From: Roseiarcus fermentans
GTDB lineage: Bacteria > Pseudomonadota > Alphaproteobacteria > Rhizobiales > Beijerinckiaceae
NCBI RefSeq assembly: GCF_003315135.1
Contig: NZ_QNRK01000001.1
Location: 7,458-71,457, forward strand
Direction: 5' to 3'
Length of the DNA stretch: 64,000 bases
Of this stretch, positions 47,500-56,177 are shown one piece after another. The number at the start of each line of letters is the position of its first letter. The stretch's first letter is position 1. The position numbers and the translations under genes were made by a program. The notes under the pieces were generated by a model. That model saw nothing but the letters and a program-made list of their open reading frames with translations, ran no database searches and was not told where the DNA came from.

Positions 47500-49269
47500 A
47501 TGGCGCATATGGGCGACTTCCTCACCGAGATGCTGATCGCCTACGGCGTCAAATGCGTCTTCGGCATGCCCGGCGGTCAAACCTCGGCGCTCTACGAGGG
47601 CCTCGCCACCCGCCAGAGCCGCATCCGCCATGTCCTGGTGCGCGACGAGAGAAACGCGGTCTATGCGGCGGACGCGTTCGCGCGCATGACCGGCAGACCC
47701 GGCGTCTGCGACGTCACCGTGGGCCCGGGCTGCACGAAACTCACCGACGGATTCGTGGAGGCGCTGAACGCCTCGATTCCCCTGATCGCCATTGTCGGCG
47801 ATCTGCCGCGAGACTGGCTTCCGCTCAAGGCGAAAGGCGTCGCTTCGCAGGGGTTCGATCAACTCGGCTTCCTCAAGTCGATCGCCAAGGACGCGTGGAT
47901 CGTCCCGACCGCGTCGGCGTTCCCCGAGATGGTCCGGCTGGCCTTCCGGGCGGCGACCGCGCCGCGCCCCGGCCCCGTCGCCCTGATCATTCCGCACGAC
48001 GTGTTCGACGCGGACTGGGACGAAGACAGGCGGCCCGTCGTCGCCGACGATCGCTACGCCTGCGCGCCGGCGCACCGATCTCGTCCGCTGCCGGAGCCGA
48101 TCGAACGCGCGGTCGAGCAAATCGCCCGGGCGAAGCGGCCGATGATCGTCGCGGGAGGCGGCGTGCACGGGTCCGGCGCCTACGACGAACTCGAAGCGCT
48201 GGCGCAAAAGGCCGACGCTTTGGTCGCGACGTCGTTGACCGGCAAGGGCGCGTTTTGCGAGACGTCGAACCGCTCGGTCGGCGTGCTCAACCCGATGGGT
48301 TCGCGGGCGGCGCTGGCGCTCGCTCCCGCGGCCGACCTGATCGTCTGGTGCGGCAGCAAGGCGAGCCAGAACACCGCCAACAACTGGACGCTGCCGACGG
48401 CGGAGCAGGCGACGATCACCATCGACGACGACCCGCAGGAGCACGGCCGAACCTTTCGACCGACGGTGGCGCTGTTCGGCGACGTTCGCAGCACGCTCCG
48501 GGAATTGACGCCGCGGCTGACGCAAAATTCCAACGCGGAATGGCTCGAGCGGGCGGAAACGCAGAGGCGCGCGCATGAGGCGGCTCTGGACGAGGACTCG
48601 CGTTCCGACGCCCTCCCCCTGCACCCGGCGCGAGTCCTCAGGGAGATCGCGGCGCGTCTCGCTCCGGACGACATCGTCGTCAGCGACGCCAGCTTTTCCT
48701 CGGGCTGGATCGGCCAATACCTCCCGGCGCGCAAGGCCGCTCGCCGGTTCCTTTACGCGCGCGGGCAGGGCAGTCTGGGCTACGCCGTTCCAGGATCGCT
48801 CGGGGCGGCGCTGAGCGCGCCGGGCGCGCGCATCGTCACGGTCTCCGGCGACGGCGGCTTCTCGTTCTACATCGGCGAACTCGCCACGCAGGCCCAACTC
48901 GGGCTGCCCGTCGTGAACGTGGTGTTCAACAACGGCGTTCTGGGCTGGCTCGCGATGTGGGAGCAGGTGTTCTACAACAACACGAGACTGTCGGTCGATC
49001 TCGAGTCGAATCGCGCGCGGCCTTCCTACGCCGCGGCTGCGACGGGCCTGGGCCTGAAAGGGCTGCAAATCGAAAGCCCCGGCGACATCGCGACGGCGCT
49101 CGACGAGGCTTTCGCGTTCGACGGCCCCTCGGTCGTCGAGGTCCGGACCGATCCGAACGCCACGCCCATTCACAGCCTGCGCAGACGTTTGCAGGATCCC
49201 AACCCCGATCGAAAACGCCCGGGAACGGTGTACCAGTTGCGGGACTGGAAGCGGTCGCCTTCGCTTTGA
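47500..49269 (+). CDS. ThDP-dependent enzyme, acetolactate synthase-like
   Basis: The 589-residue three-domain ThDP enzyme has the cofactor-activating glutamate in RDERNAVYAADAFAR and the diphosphate site GDGGFSF..NN (about 453-482). It is the IlvB-like group that includes many decarboxylases and carboligases acting on 2-keto acids. ATG 47500 has GCGAGG six bases upstream; the frame is open to 47458. Starting cluster B, it may cleave or condense a keto acid from the sugar pathway. The reaction is not determinable. Confidence 0.88.
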   Translation: MAHMGDFLTEMLIAYGVKCVFGMPGGQTSALYEGLATRQSRIRHVLVRDERNAVYAADAFARMTGRPGVCDVTVGPGCTKLTDGFVEALNASIPLIAIVGDLPRDWLPLKAKGVASQGFDQLGFLKSIAKDAWIVPTASAFPEMVRLAFRAATAPRPGPVALIIPHDVFDADWDEDRRPVVADDRYACAPAHRSRPLPEPIERAVEQIARAKRPMIVAGGGVHGSGAYDELEALAQKADALVATSLTGKGAFCETSNRSVGVLNPMGSRAALALAPAADLIVWCGSKASQNTANNWTLPTAEQATITIDDDPQEHGRTFRPTVALFGDVRSTLRELTPRLTQNSNAEWLERAETQRRAHEAALDEDSRSDALPLHPARVLREIAARLAPDDIVVSDASFSSGWIGQYLPARKAARRFLYARGQGSLGYAVPGSLGAALSAPGARIVTVSGDGGFSFYIGELATQAQLGLPVVNVVFNNGVLGWLAMWEQVFYNNTRLSVDLESNRARPSYAAAATGLGLKGLQIESPGDIATALDEAFAFDGPSVVEVRTDPNATPIHSLRRRLQDPNPDRKRPGTVYQLRDWKRSPSL

Positions 49270-49443
49270 CCTGGCGGGCCCGGACGCGTCGGCCGGAGCC
49301 CTCAGCCGCCGAGGCCGGGTTTCCGGAGCTTGGCGCGCCGGGCGGGACGCGCGTGGCGCGGAATTGGCTGCCGCCGATCGACCAGGCCCGCGACGCGGGC
49401 GAGCGCAGGCGGGGACGGCGAAGAAGAACGAAATAAATTCTTT

Positions 49444-49461
49444 TCGTCTTGTATACGACGA
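49444..49461. promoter_or_regulatory. Possible GntR-type operator upstream of cluster B
   Basis: TCGTC (49444-49448) and GACGA (49457-49461) are inverted around TTGTATAC, in a short AT-rich island 70 bases before the aldolase remnant. TTGTATAC-like cores are known for FCD-type GntR operators. A related CTATACGA lies at 49471-49478. Confidence 0.4.
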
Positions 49462-49532
49462 AATTTCATTCTATACGATCTCGACGGCCGGCGACCGCGC
49501 CGGCCAAGGGATGAAACGGCGGATCACGAACG

Positions 49533-49802
49533 ATGACAGACGCCATCACCTCAGCCATCGAGGCCGTCGGAATTGTCCCGGTCGTCGCGCTCGTAGGCCC
49601 CTATCCGGACATCCGATTCGTCCCCACCGGCGGCATAGGGCCGGAGACCCTGGCCAGTTACCTCGCCCTGCCTTCGGTCGCCGCCTGCGGCGGCTCCTGG
49701 ATGGTCGAACCCAAGTCGATCAACGCAGGCGACTTCGACGCCGTGGAGCGAATCACCGCCGACGCCGCGCGCCTGGCGCGGATCGTCCCGACAACGCCCT
49801 GA
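49533..49802 (+). pseudogene. Internally deleted KDPG/KDPGal aldolase (Eda-like) remnant
   Basis: The 89-residue open frame joins the N-terminal start of an Eda-type aldolase (AIEAVGIVPVVAL) directly to its C-terminal third (YPDIRFVPTGGIG, YLALPSVAACGGSW). A normal protein is about 210 residues, so some 120-130 residues are missing in frame, including the Schiff-base lysine and catalytic glutamate. The phosphate-binding GGSW end remains. It should be catalytically dead although still open. Confidence 0.75.
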
Positions 49803-49867
49803 AGTCGATGGGCGTCGGCTCGACGCCCCGCAAACGGTCCGGTCAGCCAACAGAAGAGGAAGCGTCG

Positions 49868-50689
49868 ATGGCGAACCATCACATGGATCTTACGGGAAAG
49901 GTCGCGATCGTCACCGGCGCCGCCTCGGGCATCGGCGAGGCCGTGTCGAAACTCTATTGCGAACACGGTTGCAAGATCCTCGGGGTCGACGTCGACCGGG
50001 CGCGGCTGGCGAAAGTGGCGGAGGAGATCGAGGCCGCCGGCGGCGTTTTCGAGACGTTCCTCGCCGACGTCACCGAAGAGGCCTCCGTCAGAGCCTTCTT
50101 CAAGGACGCGTTCGCGCGCTGGGGCCGCATCGACGTGCTGGTCAACAGCGCAGGTCGCGATTCGCTCGCTCCGCCGGTCACCCAGGTCACGCTCGAAGAA
50201 TGGAACAAGACGATCGGACCGAATCTCACCGCCGTCTTCCTCTGCTGCCGCGAAGCTTTCCTCTACATGGAGAAACAGGCGAGCGGCGGCCGCATCATCA
50301 ACATGGGGTCGTCCTCGACCCGTATCGCGTCGGGGCCCGGCCACAGCCCGTATCGCGCCTCCAAGCACGGAATGCTCGGGTTTTCCAAGAACATCCTCCT
50401 CGAAGGCAAGGACAAGAAGATCGGCGTCACCGTCCTCAACCCGTCGCACGTCAAGACGCCGATGACCGAGATCATCGACAAGGGGCTCTACGACGGCGAT
50501 CTGCCCGCTTACCTCGACGGCTGGCTCGACGAGAAGGAATTGAAGGAAGGCATCCACGCCTCCTGCATCGACGTCGACAACGTCGCCTGGCTCGCGCTCT
50601 TCGTCGCCACGCGATCGCCGGACGTCACGATCCCGACCATCGCCCTCTACCCCACCCACAAAGCCCATCGCTACGGCATGGAAGTCTAG
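49868..50689 (+). CDS. SDR family oxidoreductase
   Basis: The 273-residue short-chain dehydrogenase has the cofactor motif TGAASGIG (about 17-24), NSAG, and an active site YRASK. ATG 49868 follows GAGGA. It is likely to act on a sugar or sugar alcohol in cluster B; D41-like acidic residues after beta-2 (VDVDRAR) favour NAD. Confidence 0.9.
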   Translation: MANHHMDLTGKVAIVTGAASGIGEAVSKLYCEHGCKILGVDVDRARLAKVAEEIEAAGGVFETFLADVTEEASVRAFFKDAFARWGRIDVLVNSAGRDSLAPPVTQVTLEEWNKTIGPNLTAVFLCCREAFLYMEKQASGGRIINMGSSSTRIASGPGHSPYRASKHGMLGFSKNILLEGKDKKIGVTVLNPSHVKTPMTEIIDKGLYDGDLPAYLDGWLDEKELKEGIHASCIDVDNVAWLALFVATRSPDVTIPTIALYPTHKAHRYGMEV

Positions 50690-50712
50690 AGCTCGGGCTC
50701 GGGGAGGTTACG

Positions 50713-51759
50713 ATGAAGGCTGCGGTTTACAGGGCGCCGGGCGATATCGCCCTCGAAGATCGGGACATGCCGGTCTGCGGCGACGACGAGCTTCTGCTGC
50801 GGGTCCGCGCCGCCTCGGTCTGCGGCACCGACATGCGCATCTTCAAGAGCGGCCACTTCAAGATTCCGGCCTCGACGCACCGCGTTCTGGGCCACGAGGT
50901 CGCCGGCGTGATCGCCAAGGTCGGCCGCTTCGTCAGCGGATTCGCCGAAGGCATGCGCGTCACGGTGACGCCGAACATCGGCTGCGGCCGGTGCAAACTG
51001 TGCCGGCGCGGCTACAACAACATGTGCCCGAACTACGAGGCCTTCGGCATCAGTCTCGACGGCGGCTTCGAAGACTACATGCGCGTGCCCAACATCGCCG
51101 TTCGCGGCGGCAACGTCTTCGCAATTCCGGACGGCGTGAGTTTCGAAGAAGCCGCCGTGGTCGAGCCGCTGTCCTGCGCGTTCAACGCCTTCCAGGGATT
51201 GAAGGTCACGCCCGAGGATCGCGTGCTGATCTTCGGCCCGGGGCCGATCGGCGCCTTTTTCACCCAACTCGCGAAGCTCTACGGGGCGAAAACCGTGATC
51301 GTCGCCGGCATCACCGACAATCGCCTCGAGACGGTCGGGCGCATGGGGGCCGACGTCCTGATCAATACGACGCGCACCGACCTCGCGCAGGAGATCGCGA
51401 ACATCTCCAACGGCGACGGTGTCGACGTCATCGTGACCGCGGCCTCCGCCCCCCAACTGCAGGCGCAGGCCCTGACCCTGCTGGCCATGCACGGACGCGT
51501 GAATTTCTTCGGCGGACTGCCGAAGGGCGCGAAGGTCGAGCTGGACACCAACCTCATCCACTATCGCGGCCTGCATGTCGCCGGAACGACAGGCTCGTCC
51601 AACGAAGACTACGCACGCGCGATGCAACTGGTCGCCGACGGCCAGATCAATGTCCGCGACATCGTCACCGAACGCTACCCGCTGACCGAAATCGGCAAGG
51701 CGTTCGACTCCGCGTTCGAGGGGCGCGGGATGAAGGCGATGGTCGTCCCGGGCGACTAG
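50713..51759 (+). CDS. Zinc-dependent alcohol dehydrogenase (MDR family)
   Basis: The 348-residue medium-chain dehydrogenase has catalytic zinc ligands in VCGTD and GHE, and a structural zinc lobe CGRCKLCRRGYNNMC. The nucleotide motif is GPGPIG. It belongs with polyol or sugar dehydrogenases such as threonine or sorbitol dehydrogenase types. GGGGAGG precedes the ATG. Confidence 0.9.
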   Translation: MKAAVYRAPGDIALEDRDMPVCGDDELLLRVRAASVCGTDMRIFKSGHFKIPASTHRVLGHEVAGVIAKVGRFVSGFAEGMRVTVTPNIGCGRCKLCRRGYNNMCPNYEAFGISLDGGFEDYMRVPNIAVRGGNVFAIPDGVSFEEAAVVEPLSCAFNAFQGLKVTPEDRVLIFGPGPIGAFFTQLAKLYGAKTVIVAGITDNRLETVGRMGADVLINTTRTDLAQEIANISNGDGVDVIVTAASAPQLQAQALTLLAMHGRVNFFGGLPKGAKVELDTNLIHYRGLHVAGTTGSSNEDYARAMQLVADGQINVRDIVTERYPLTEIGKAFDSAFEGRGMKAMVVPGD

Positions 51760-51782
51760 CCCCGAACCGAACAGGCAGGCCC

Positions 51783-52865
51783 ATGTCCAATACGATGGAA
51801 GCGGCGGTGCTTCACGCGCCAGGAGACCTGAGAATCGATCGCGTTCCGGTTCCAGGCGAGCTTGGACCCGAGGACGTTCTCGTCAAGGTGGTGGCGGCCG
51901 GCATATGCGGGTCCGATATCGGCCGCGTGATGACCACCGGCACTTACCATTTTCCGACCATCCCGGGCCACGAGTTCGCCGGCGTCGTCGTGGATGTCGG
52001 CCGTTCGGTGACCTCGGCCGCACTCGGCGGTCGTGTCGCCGTCGCGCCCCTCATGCCTTGCTTCGCCTGCGATTCCTGCGCCCGCGGTCACTATTCCCTG
52101 TGCGACTGCTACAACTTCCTCGGGTCGCGCAGCGATGGAGGCTTTGCTCAGTACGTCAAGGCGCCGGCTCGCAACCTCGTCCATGTGCCCGACTCGGTCG
52201 GACTTGATGAAGCCGCCACCGTGGAGTTCGCGGCGACCGTGCTGCACGGCGTGCAGAAGATCGACGTCAAGGCCGGCGATGCGGTTGCGGTGGTCGGCGT
52301 CGGCGCGCTCGGCTACTTCGCCGTTCGCTTCGCGAAACTGTCCGGAGCGAGCCCGGTCGTCGCGATCGACATCGACGAGAGCAAGCTCGCGCTCGCGCGC
52401 ATCGCAGGCGCAGACGCTTGCGTCAACGCCGGCGACAAGGACGCCGTCGAGCAGGTTCGGGCGGCCGCCGGGGGGCTCGGAGCGGACGTCGTCATGGAAA
52501 CCGCGGGCGCCAACGCCGGGCGCGCAATGGCGATATCGGTGGCGCGAAAGCTCGGCACGATCCTCGTTTTCGGATCGGCGCACAGCGCCGTGGTGCTGGA
52601 GCCCGAGTTGTTCGAACGAATCCTGCGTCACGAGCTGTCGGTCGTCGGCTCGTGGAATTCGTATTCCGTGCCGTTCCCGGGGCGCGAGTGGCGAGACATC
52701 ATGCGCTTCATCGCCAGGGGCGAGCTGACCAGCAAGCCGCTGATCAGCCACGTGCTGTCGCTCGGCGAGGCGCCCGAGACGTTCCGCAGGCTGCAGACCG
52801 GCGATCTCGGCCCCTACAACAAGATTCTGTTCGCGCCGAACGGCGTCGAGGACCTGTGTCGCTGA
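51783..52865 (+). CDS. Zinc-dependent alcohol dehydrogenase, galactitol/sorbitol-phosphate type
   Basis: The 360-residue medium-chain dehydrogenase shows ICGSD and GHE for the catalytic zinc, CFACDSCARGHYSLC for the structural zinc and GVGALG for the cofactor. It resembles galactitol-1-phosphate 5-dehydrogenase, consistent with polyol breakdown. It lies 23 bases after the previous dehydrogenase in the same operon. Confidence 0.9.
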   Translation: MSNTMEAAVLHAPGDLRIDRVPVPGELGPEDVLVKVVAAGICGSDIGRVMTTGTYHFPTIPGHEFAGVVVDVGRSVTSAALGGRVAVAPLMPCFACDSCARGHYSLCDCYNFLGSRSDGGFAQYVKAPARNLVHVPDSVGLDEAATVEFAATVLHGVQKIDVKAGDAVAVVGVGALGYFAVRFAKLSGASPVVAIDIDESKLALARIAGADACVNAGDKDAVEQVRAAAGGLGADVVMETAGANAGRAMAISVARKLGTILVFGSAHSAVVLEPELFERILRHELSVVGSWNSYSVPFPGREWRDIMRFIARGELTSKPLISHVLSLGEAPETFRRLQTGDLGPYNKILFAPNGVEDLCR

Positions 52866-52901
52866 CGCCCTTCGACTTAGGACAACCTGAAGAACCGGAC
52901 C

Positions 52902-53855
52902 ATGACCTATACCCCCGCCCGTCAAAGAACCCTGTACTTCATCGGCGTGACGACCAGCCAGTCGTCGATCATGAAGGTGTTCCCGCGCTGGTCGGAAGCG
53001 CTCGGCCTCGACGCGGTCATCAAGGGCATTGATTTCACGCCCAACGACGATCCGGCTCGCTATCGCGAGGCGGTCGCTTTCATCAAGGCGGACCCGCTCT
53101 CGATGGGCGCGCTGGTGACGACCCACAAGGTGAACCTTCTCAAGGCGTCGCGTGATCTTTTCGACGACCTGGACCCTTATGCGCAGACGCTGGGCGAGAT
53201 CAGCGGCGTCTCGAAGCGCGGCGGGCGGCTCTGGGGACACGCCAAGGACCCGATCACCGTCGGCTGTTCGCTCGAGGCGATCGTCGAGGACGGCTACTGG
53301 CGGCGCACCGGGGCCGAGATGATCATCCTGGGCGCCGGCGGCTCGTCGATGGCGTTGACGCTTTTCCTGCACAACAAGGCCATCCGCGGCGGCGATACGC
53401 CGGGCCGGATCACCGTCACCGCGCGACGCGAGCAAAGCCTGGCGGAGATCCGCGAGGCGCATCGCCGCATCGGCTTCGCCATCCCGGTCGCCTACGCCGT
53501 CACGCCGGAGCCGACGGACGCCGACCGATTGGTTGCGGCGCTCCCGAAAGGATCCATGGTCGTCAACGCGACCGGCCTCGGCAAGGACCGGCCCGGTTCG
53601 CCCCTGACCGACGCCGTCGCGTTCCCCGGGGACGGGATCGCGTGGGAGTTCAATTATCGCGGCGAATTGATCTTCCTCGACCAGGCGCGCGCCGCGCGAG
53701 CGCGGGCGAACCTGCGGGTCGAGGACGGCTGGGTCTACTTCATCCACGGCTGGACCCGCGTCATCGCCGAAGTCTTCGACACCCCGATCGCCGTCGCCGG
53801 CCCCAAGTTCGATCGACTGAGCCAGATCGCGCTCTCCGCAACCAAAGGACCCTGA
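52902..53855 (+). CDS. Shikimate dehydrogenase-like protein
   Basis: The 317-residue protein is of the AroE superfamily, with a catalytic-type lysine in VTTHKVNLL, an aspartate in GHAKDPIT and the nucleotide motif GAGGSS. It is longer than AroE and located in a sugar operon, so it is unlikely to be the shikimate pathway enzyme. A dehydrogenase for a cyclic polyol or sugar acid is plausible. Confidence 0.8.
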   Translation: MTYTPARQRTLYFIGVTTSQSSIMKVFPRWSEALGLDAVIKGIDFTPNDDPARYREAVAFIKADPLSMGALVTTHKVNLLKASRDLFDDLDPYAQTLGEISGVSKRGGRLWGHAKDPITVGCSLEAIVEDGYWRRTGAEMIILGAGGSSMALTLFLHNKAIRGGDTPGRITVTARREQSLAEIREAHRRIGFAIPVAYAVTPEPTDADRLVAALPKGSMVVNATGLGKDRPGSPLTDAVAFPGDGIAWEFNYRGELIFLDQARAARARANLRVEDGWVYFIHGWTRVIAEVFDTPIAVAGPKFDRLSQIALSATKGP

Positions 53856-53858
53856 AAC

Positions 53859-54443
53859 ATGTTCGACATCGCCAACGTCAACTCGACCCTCGTCGATTTC
53901 GATCCGGTGTCTGGACTCTCGCGAACCCGCAAGTCTCTGGTCAGGCGTCTCTCGCACATGAAGGCGATCTTTCACGATCGCGCCGCCGTCGATCGCACGC
54001 TGCAAGGCGAAGATCCGGTCATCTATGAATTCTACGACATGGGGATGCCGGAAACGTCGGGCGACGTCGCCTTCGGCACGAGCATCGCTTATCCCGGCAA
54101 GATCGGCGACGAGTATCATATGACGAAGGGACATTTTCACACCGTGCTCGACACCGCGGAGGTGTACTACTGTCTGCAGGGTCACGGCCTGATGATGATG
54201 GAGAGCCCCGAGGGCGCGGTCGAAGTCCAGGAGTTGCGCAAGGGAATGGCCGTGTATGTTCCGGGCCGCTACGCGCATCGCAGCATCAACATCTCCGCTG
54301 AAGACCCTTTGGTCACCTTCTTCGCCTTTCCCGGTCACGCCGGCCATGACTACGGGACGATCGAGACCAAGGGTTTCCGCAAGCTCGTGGTGGAAAGGGG
54401 CGGAGCGCCGGCGCTGATCGACAACCCGCTCTGGATCAAGTGA
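53859..54443 (+). CDS. Cupin-type glucose-6-phosphate isomerase-like protein
   Basis: The 194-residue single-domain cupin has the archaeal-type phosphoglucose isomerase signature: TKGHFHTVLDTAEVYYCLQG with two histidines and a glutamate for metal, then VYVPGRYAHRSIN. Such proteins interconvert aldose and ketose phosphates. It lies three bases after the AroE-like gene. The substrate in this pathway may differ from glucose 6-phosphate. Confidence 0.85.
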   Translation: MFDIANVNSTLVDFDPVSGLSRTRKSLVRRLSHMKAIFHDRAAVDRTLQGEDPVIYEFYDMGMPETSGDVAFGTSIAYPGKIGDEYHMTKGHFHTVLDTAEVYYCLQGHGLMMMESPEGAVEVQELRKGMAVYVPGRYAHRSINISAEDPLVTFFAFPGHAGHDYGTIETKGFRKLVVERGGAPALIDNPLWIK

Positions 54444-55399
54444 GCCGACCTCGGATGGCCGGGCGAATCGCGATTACGCCGCGATCGATCTCCGAAGGGG
54501 GACATCCGGCGCTGACCGTGCTTTCGCAACGGGGCTACGACCTCGTCTTTCCCGCGCCGGGCCGGCAGCCGACGGAAGACGACCTCTTGCGGACGATCCC
54601 GGCCTGCGTCGGCTATCTCGCCGGCGTCGAGCCGATCTCCCGTGCGGTGATCTCGGCAAGCCCGATGCTGCGGGTGATCAGCCGCAACGGAACCGGCACG
54701 GACTCGATCGACGTGGTGGCGGCGCGGGAACGGGGTGTCGCGATCGAGAGGGCGACAGGCGCCAACGCGCGCGGCGTCGCCGAGCTGGCGCTGGCGCTCA
54801 TGCTCGACGGCCTTCGCCAGGTCACCTGGTCGAGCGAGACGCTGAAGTCAGGTCGCTGGAGCCGGCGCAAGGGCCGCGAATGCCGGGGCCGCACGGTCGG
54901 GATCGTCGGCTGCGGCGCGATCGGACGGACGTTTGCGAGCTTGTGTCAGGCGCTCGAGATGACGGTGATCGGGCACGACCCGCACTTCGACGGCAGCGGC
55001 GAGACCCTTTCGTTCCCGCTGGCGCCGCTCGACCGCCTGCTGGCGGCGTCGGACGTGGTGAGCCTGCACTGTCCCGCGACGGAGACGCCGGTTCTGGACG
55101 CCGGCGCGATCGCTCGACTGCGACGCGGCGCGATGGTGGTGAACACGGCCCGCGCCCAGCTCGTCGACGGCGCCGCGATGCTGTCGGCCCTCGAGAGCGG
55201 ACAGGTGTTCGCCTTCGCCACCGACGTGTTCGAGCAGGAGCCGCCGGAAATGAGCGAGCTGCTGCGGCACCCGAGCGTCATTCTGACGCCCCACGCCGGC
55301 GGCCTCACCGACGAGAGCGTCGAGCGCGCGACGATGATCGCGGTCGACAACCTGCTTCGGCGACTGGAAGACCCCGGCGACGGCGAACGGCGCGGTTAG
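54440..55399 (+). CDS. D-isomer 2-hydroxyacid dehydrogenase (phosphoglycerate dehydrogenase-like)
   Basis: The 319-residue NAD-dependent dehydrogenase starts at GTG 54440 in a GTGA overlap with the previous gene. Motifs are GCGAIGRT for NAD, NTARAQLVDG with the catalytic arginine, and TPHAGG with the histidine. It closes cluster B and probably acts on a short sugar acid. Confidence 0.88.
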   Translation: MSRPRMAGRIAITPRSISEGGHPALTVLSQRGYDLVFPAPGRQPTEDDLLRTIPACVGYLAGVEPISRAVISASPMLRVISRNGTGTDSIDVVAARERGVAIERATGANARGVAELALALMLDGLRQVTWSSETLKSGRWSRRKGRECRGRTVGIVGCGAIGRTFASLCQALEMTVIGHDPHFDGSGETLSFPLAPLDRLLAASDVVSLHCPATETPVLDAGAIARLRRGAMVVNTARAQLVDGAAMLSALESGQVFAFATDVFEQEPPEMSELLRHPSVILTPHAGGLTDESVERATMIAVDNLLRRLEDPGDGERRG

Positions 55400-55933
55400 T
55401 CTCGGGGCCGTCGAGCGCACGAGCCTCGCCGAGGATGCCCATCAGCCCCGGGCGCCGGCGATCGACGCCGGCGACGTGGCGGAAATCGCCTCCGGCGCTC
55501 CCGTCGCCGCTTTGCCCGCGGCGCAGGAAGAGGGGAAGCGCGACACCGCCGGCCGGGGTGTGTTTCTCGGCTACGCATTCCTCGGCCGCGGGTCGCCGAC
55601 GGTCTCCCACTCCGGAAATCGCGTGCCGTTCGCCGGTCTGGCGGAGCGACCGCTCCGCCTCGGCGTCGATGGCGCTCTGCTGCCGGTCCGCCGCCCATGG
55701 CGCGCCCGGCGATTTCTCGCTCGCCGCGGCTGTGGCGCTCTGCCGCGAGGCCCGGATTGCGCACGGGATCGCGCGCCATGTCGGCTTTCGCCGAGAGCGC
55801 CATCGCCCTCGCCGAAGCCGCCGGGAGCCTCGCCCGGCAGCGCGACGGAGCGCAGGTTCGCTTCGTCGCGACAGATCTTCGCGACATCATGCGCAAGACC
55901 CGAGCGGCCGCGCGCCGGGAGGCGGTCAGGCGG
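55400..55933. other. Unassigned stretch, possibly a decayed gene
   Basis: These 534 bases carry protein-like text in three successive plus-strand frames: roughly 55476-55690 (VAALPAAQEEGKRDT), then about 55690-55800 (GDFSLAAAVALCREAR) and 55780-55920 (AIALAEAAGSLARQRD). That pattern would fit a gene broken by two frameshifts, but I do not recognise the family. Confidence 0.3.
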
Positions 55934-56176
55934 TCAGGCGGTCAGGTAGAGATAGGCGAGGTTGCAGACGATCATCGTCATCGCCGACCAGAACAGGAAC
56001 TCCATCGGCCACTTCACGATCCGGACGCGGTCGTTGACGATCTTCGCGACCAGCATGATCGCCACGGCGGTCAGGCTCGCGGGCCAGGTCTGGAGATCGC
56101 CGGCCATCGCGGTGCAGCCGCCCAGCATGGCCAGGATGATGCCCAGCAAGACGAACCAAGAGGATTTTCCGCTCAT
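55934..56176 (-). CDS. Small inner-membrane protein of the ABC operon
   Basis: The 80-residue protein has two or three hydrophobic segments (residues 6-24, 32-46 and 58-78). It follows the ATPase gene by one base. Small membrane proteins at this place accompany rhizobial glycerol/polyol ABC importers, but this one shows no motif I can name. Confidence 0.6.
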   Translation of the reverse strand: MSGKSSWFVLLGIILAMLGGCTAMAGDLQTWPASLTAVAIMLVAKIVNDRVRIVKWPMEFLFWSAMTMIVCNLAYLYLTA

Positions 56177-56177
56177 G

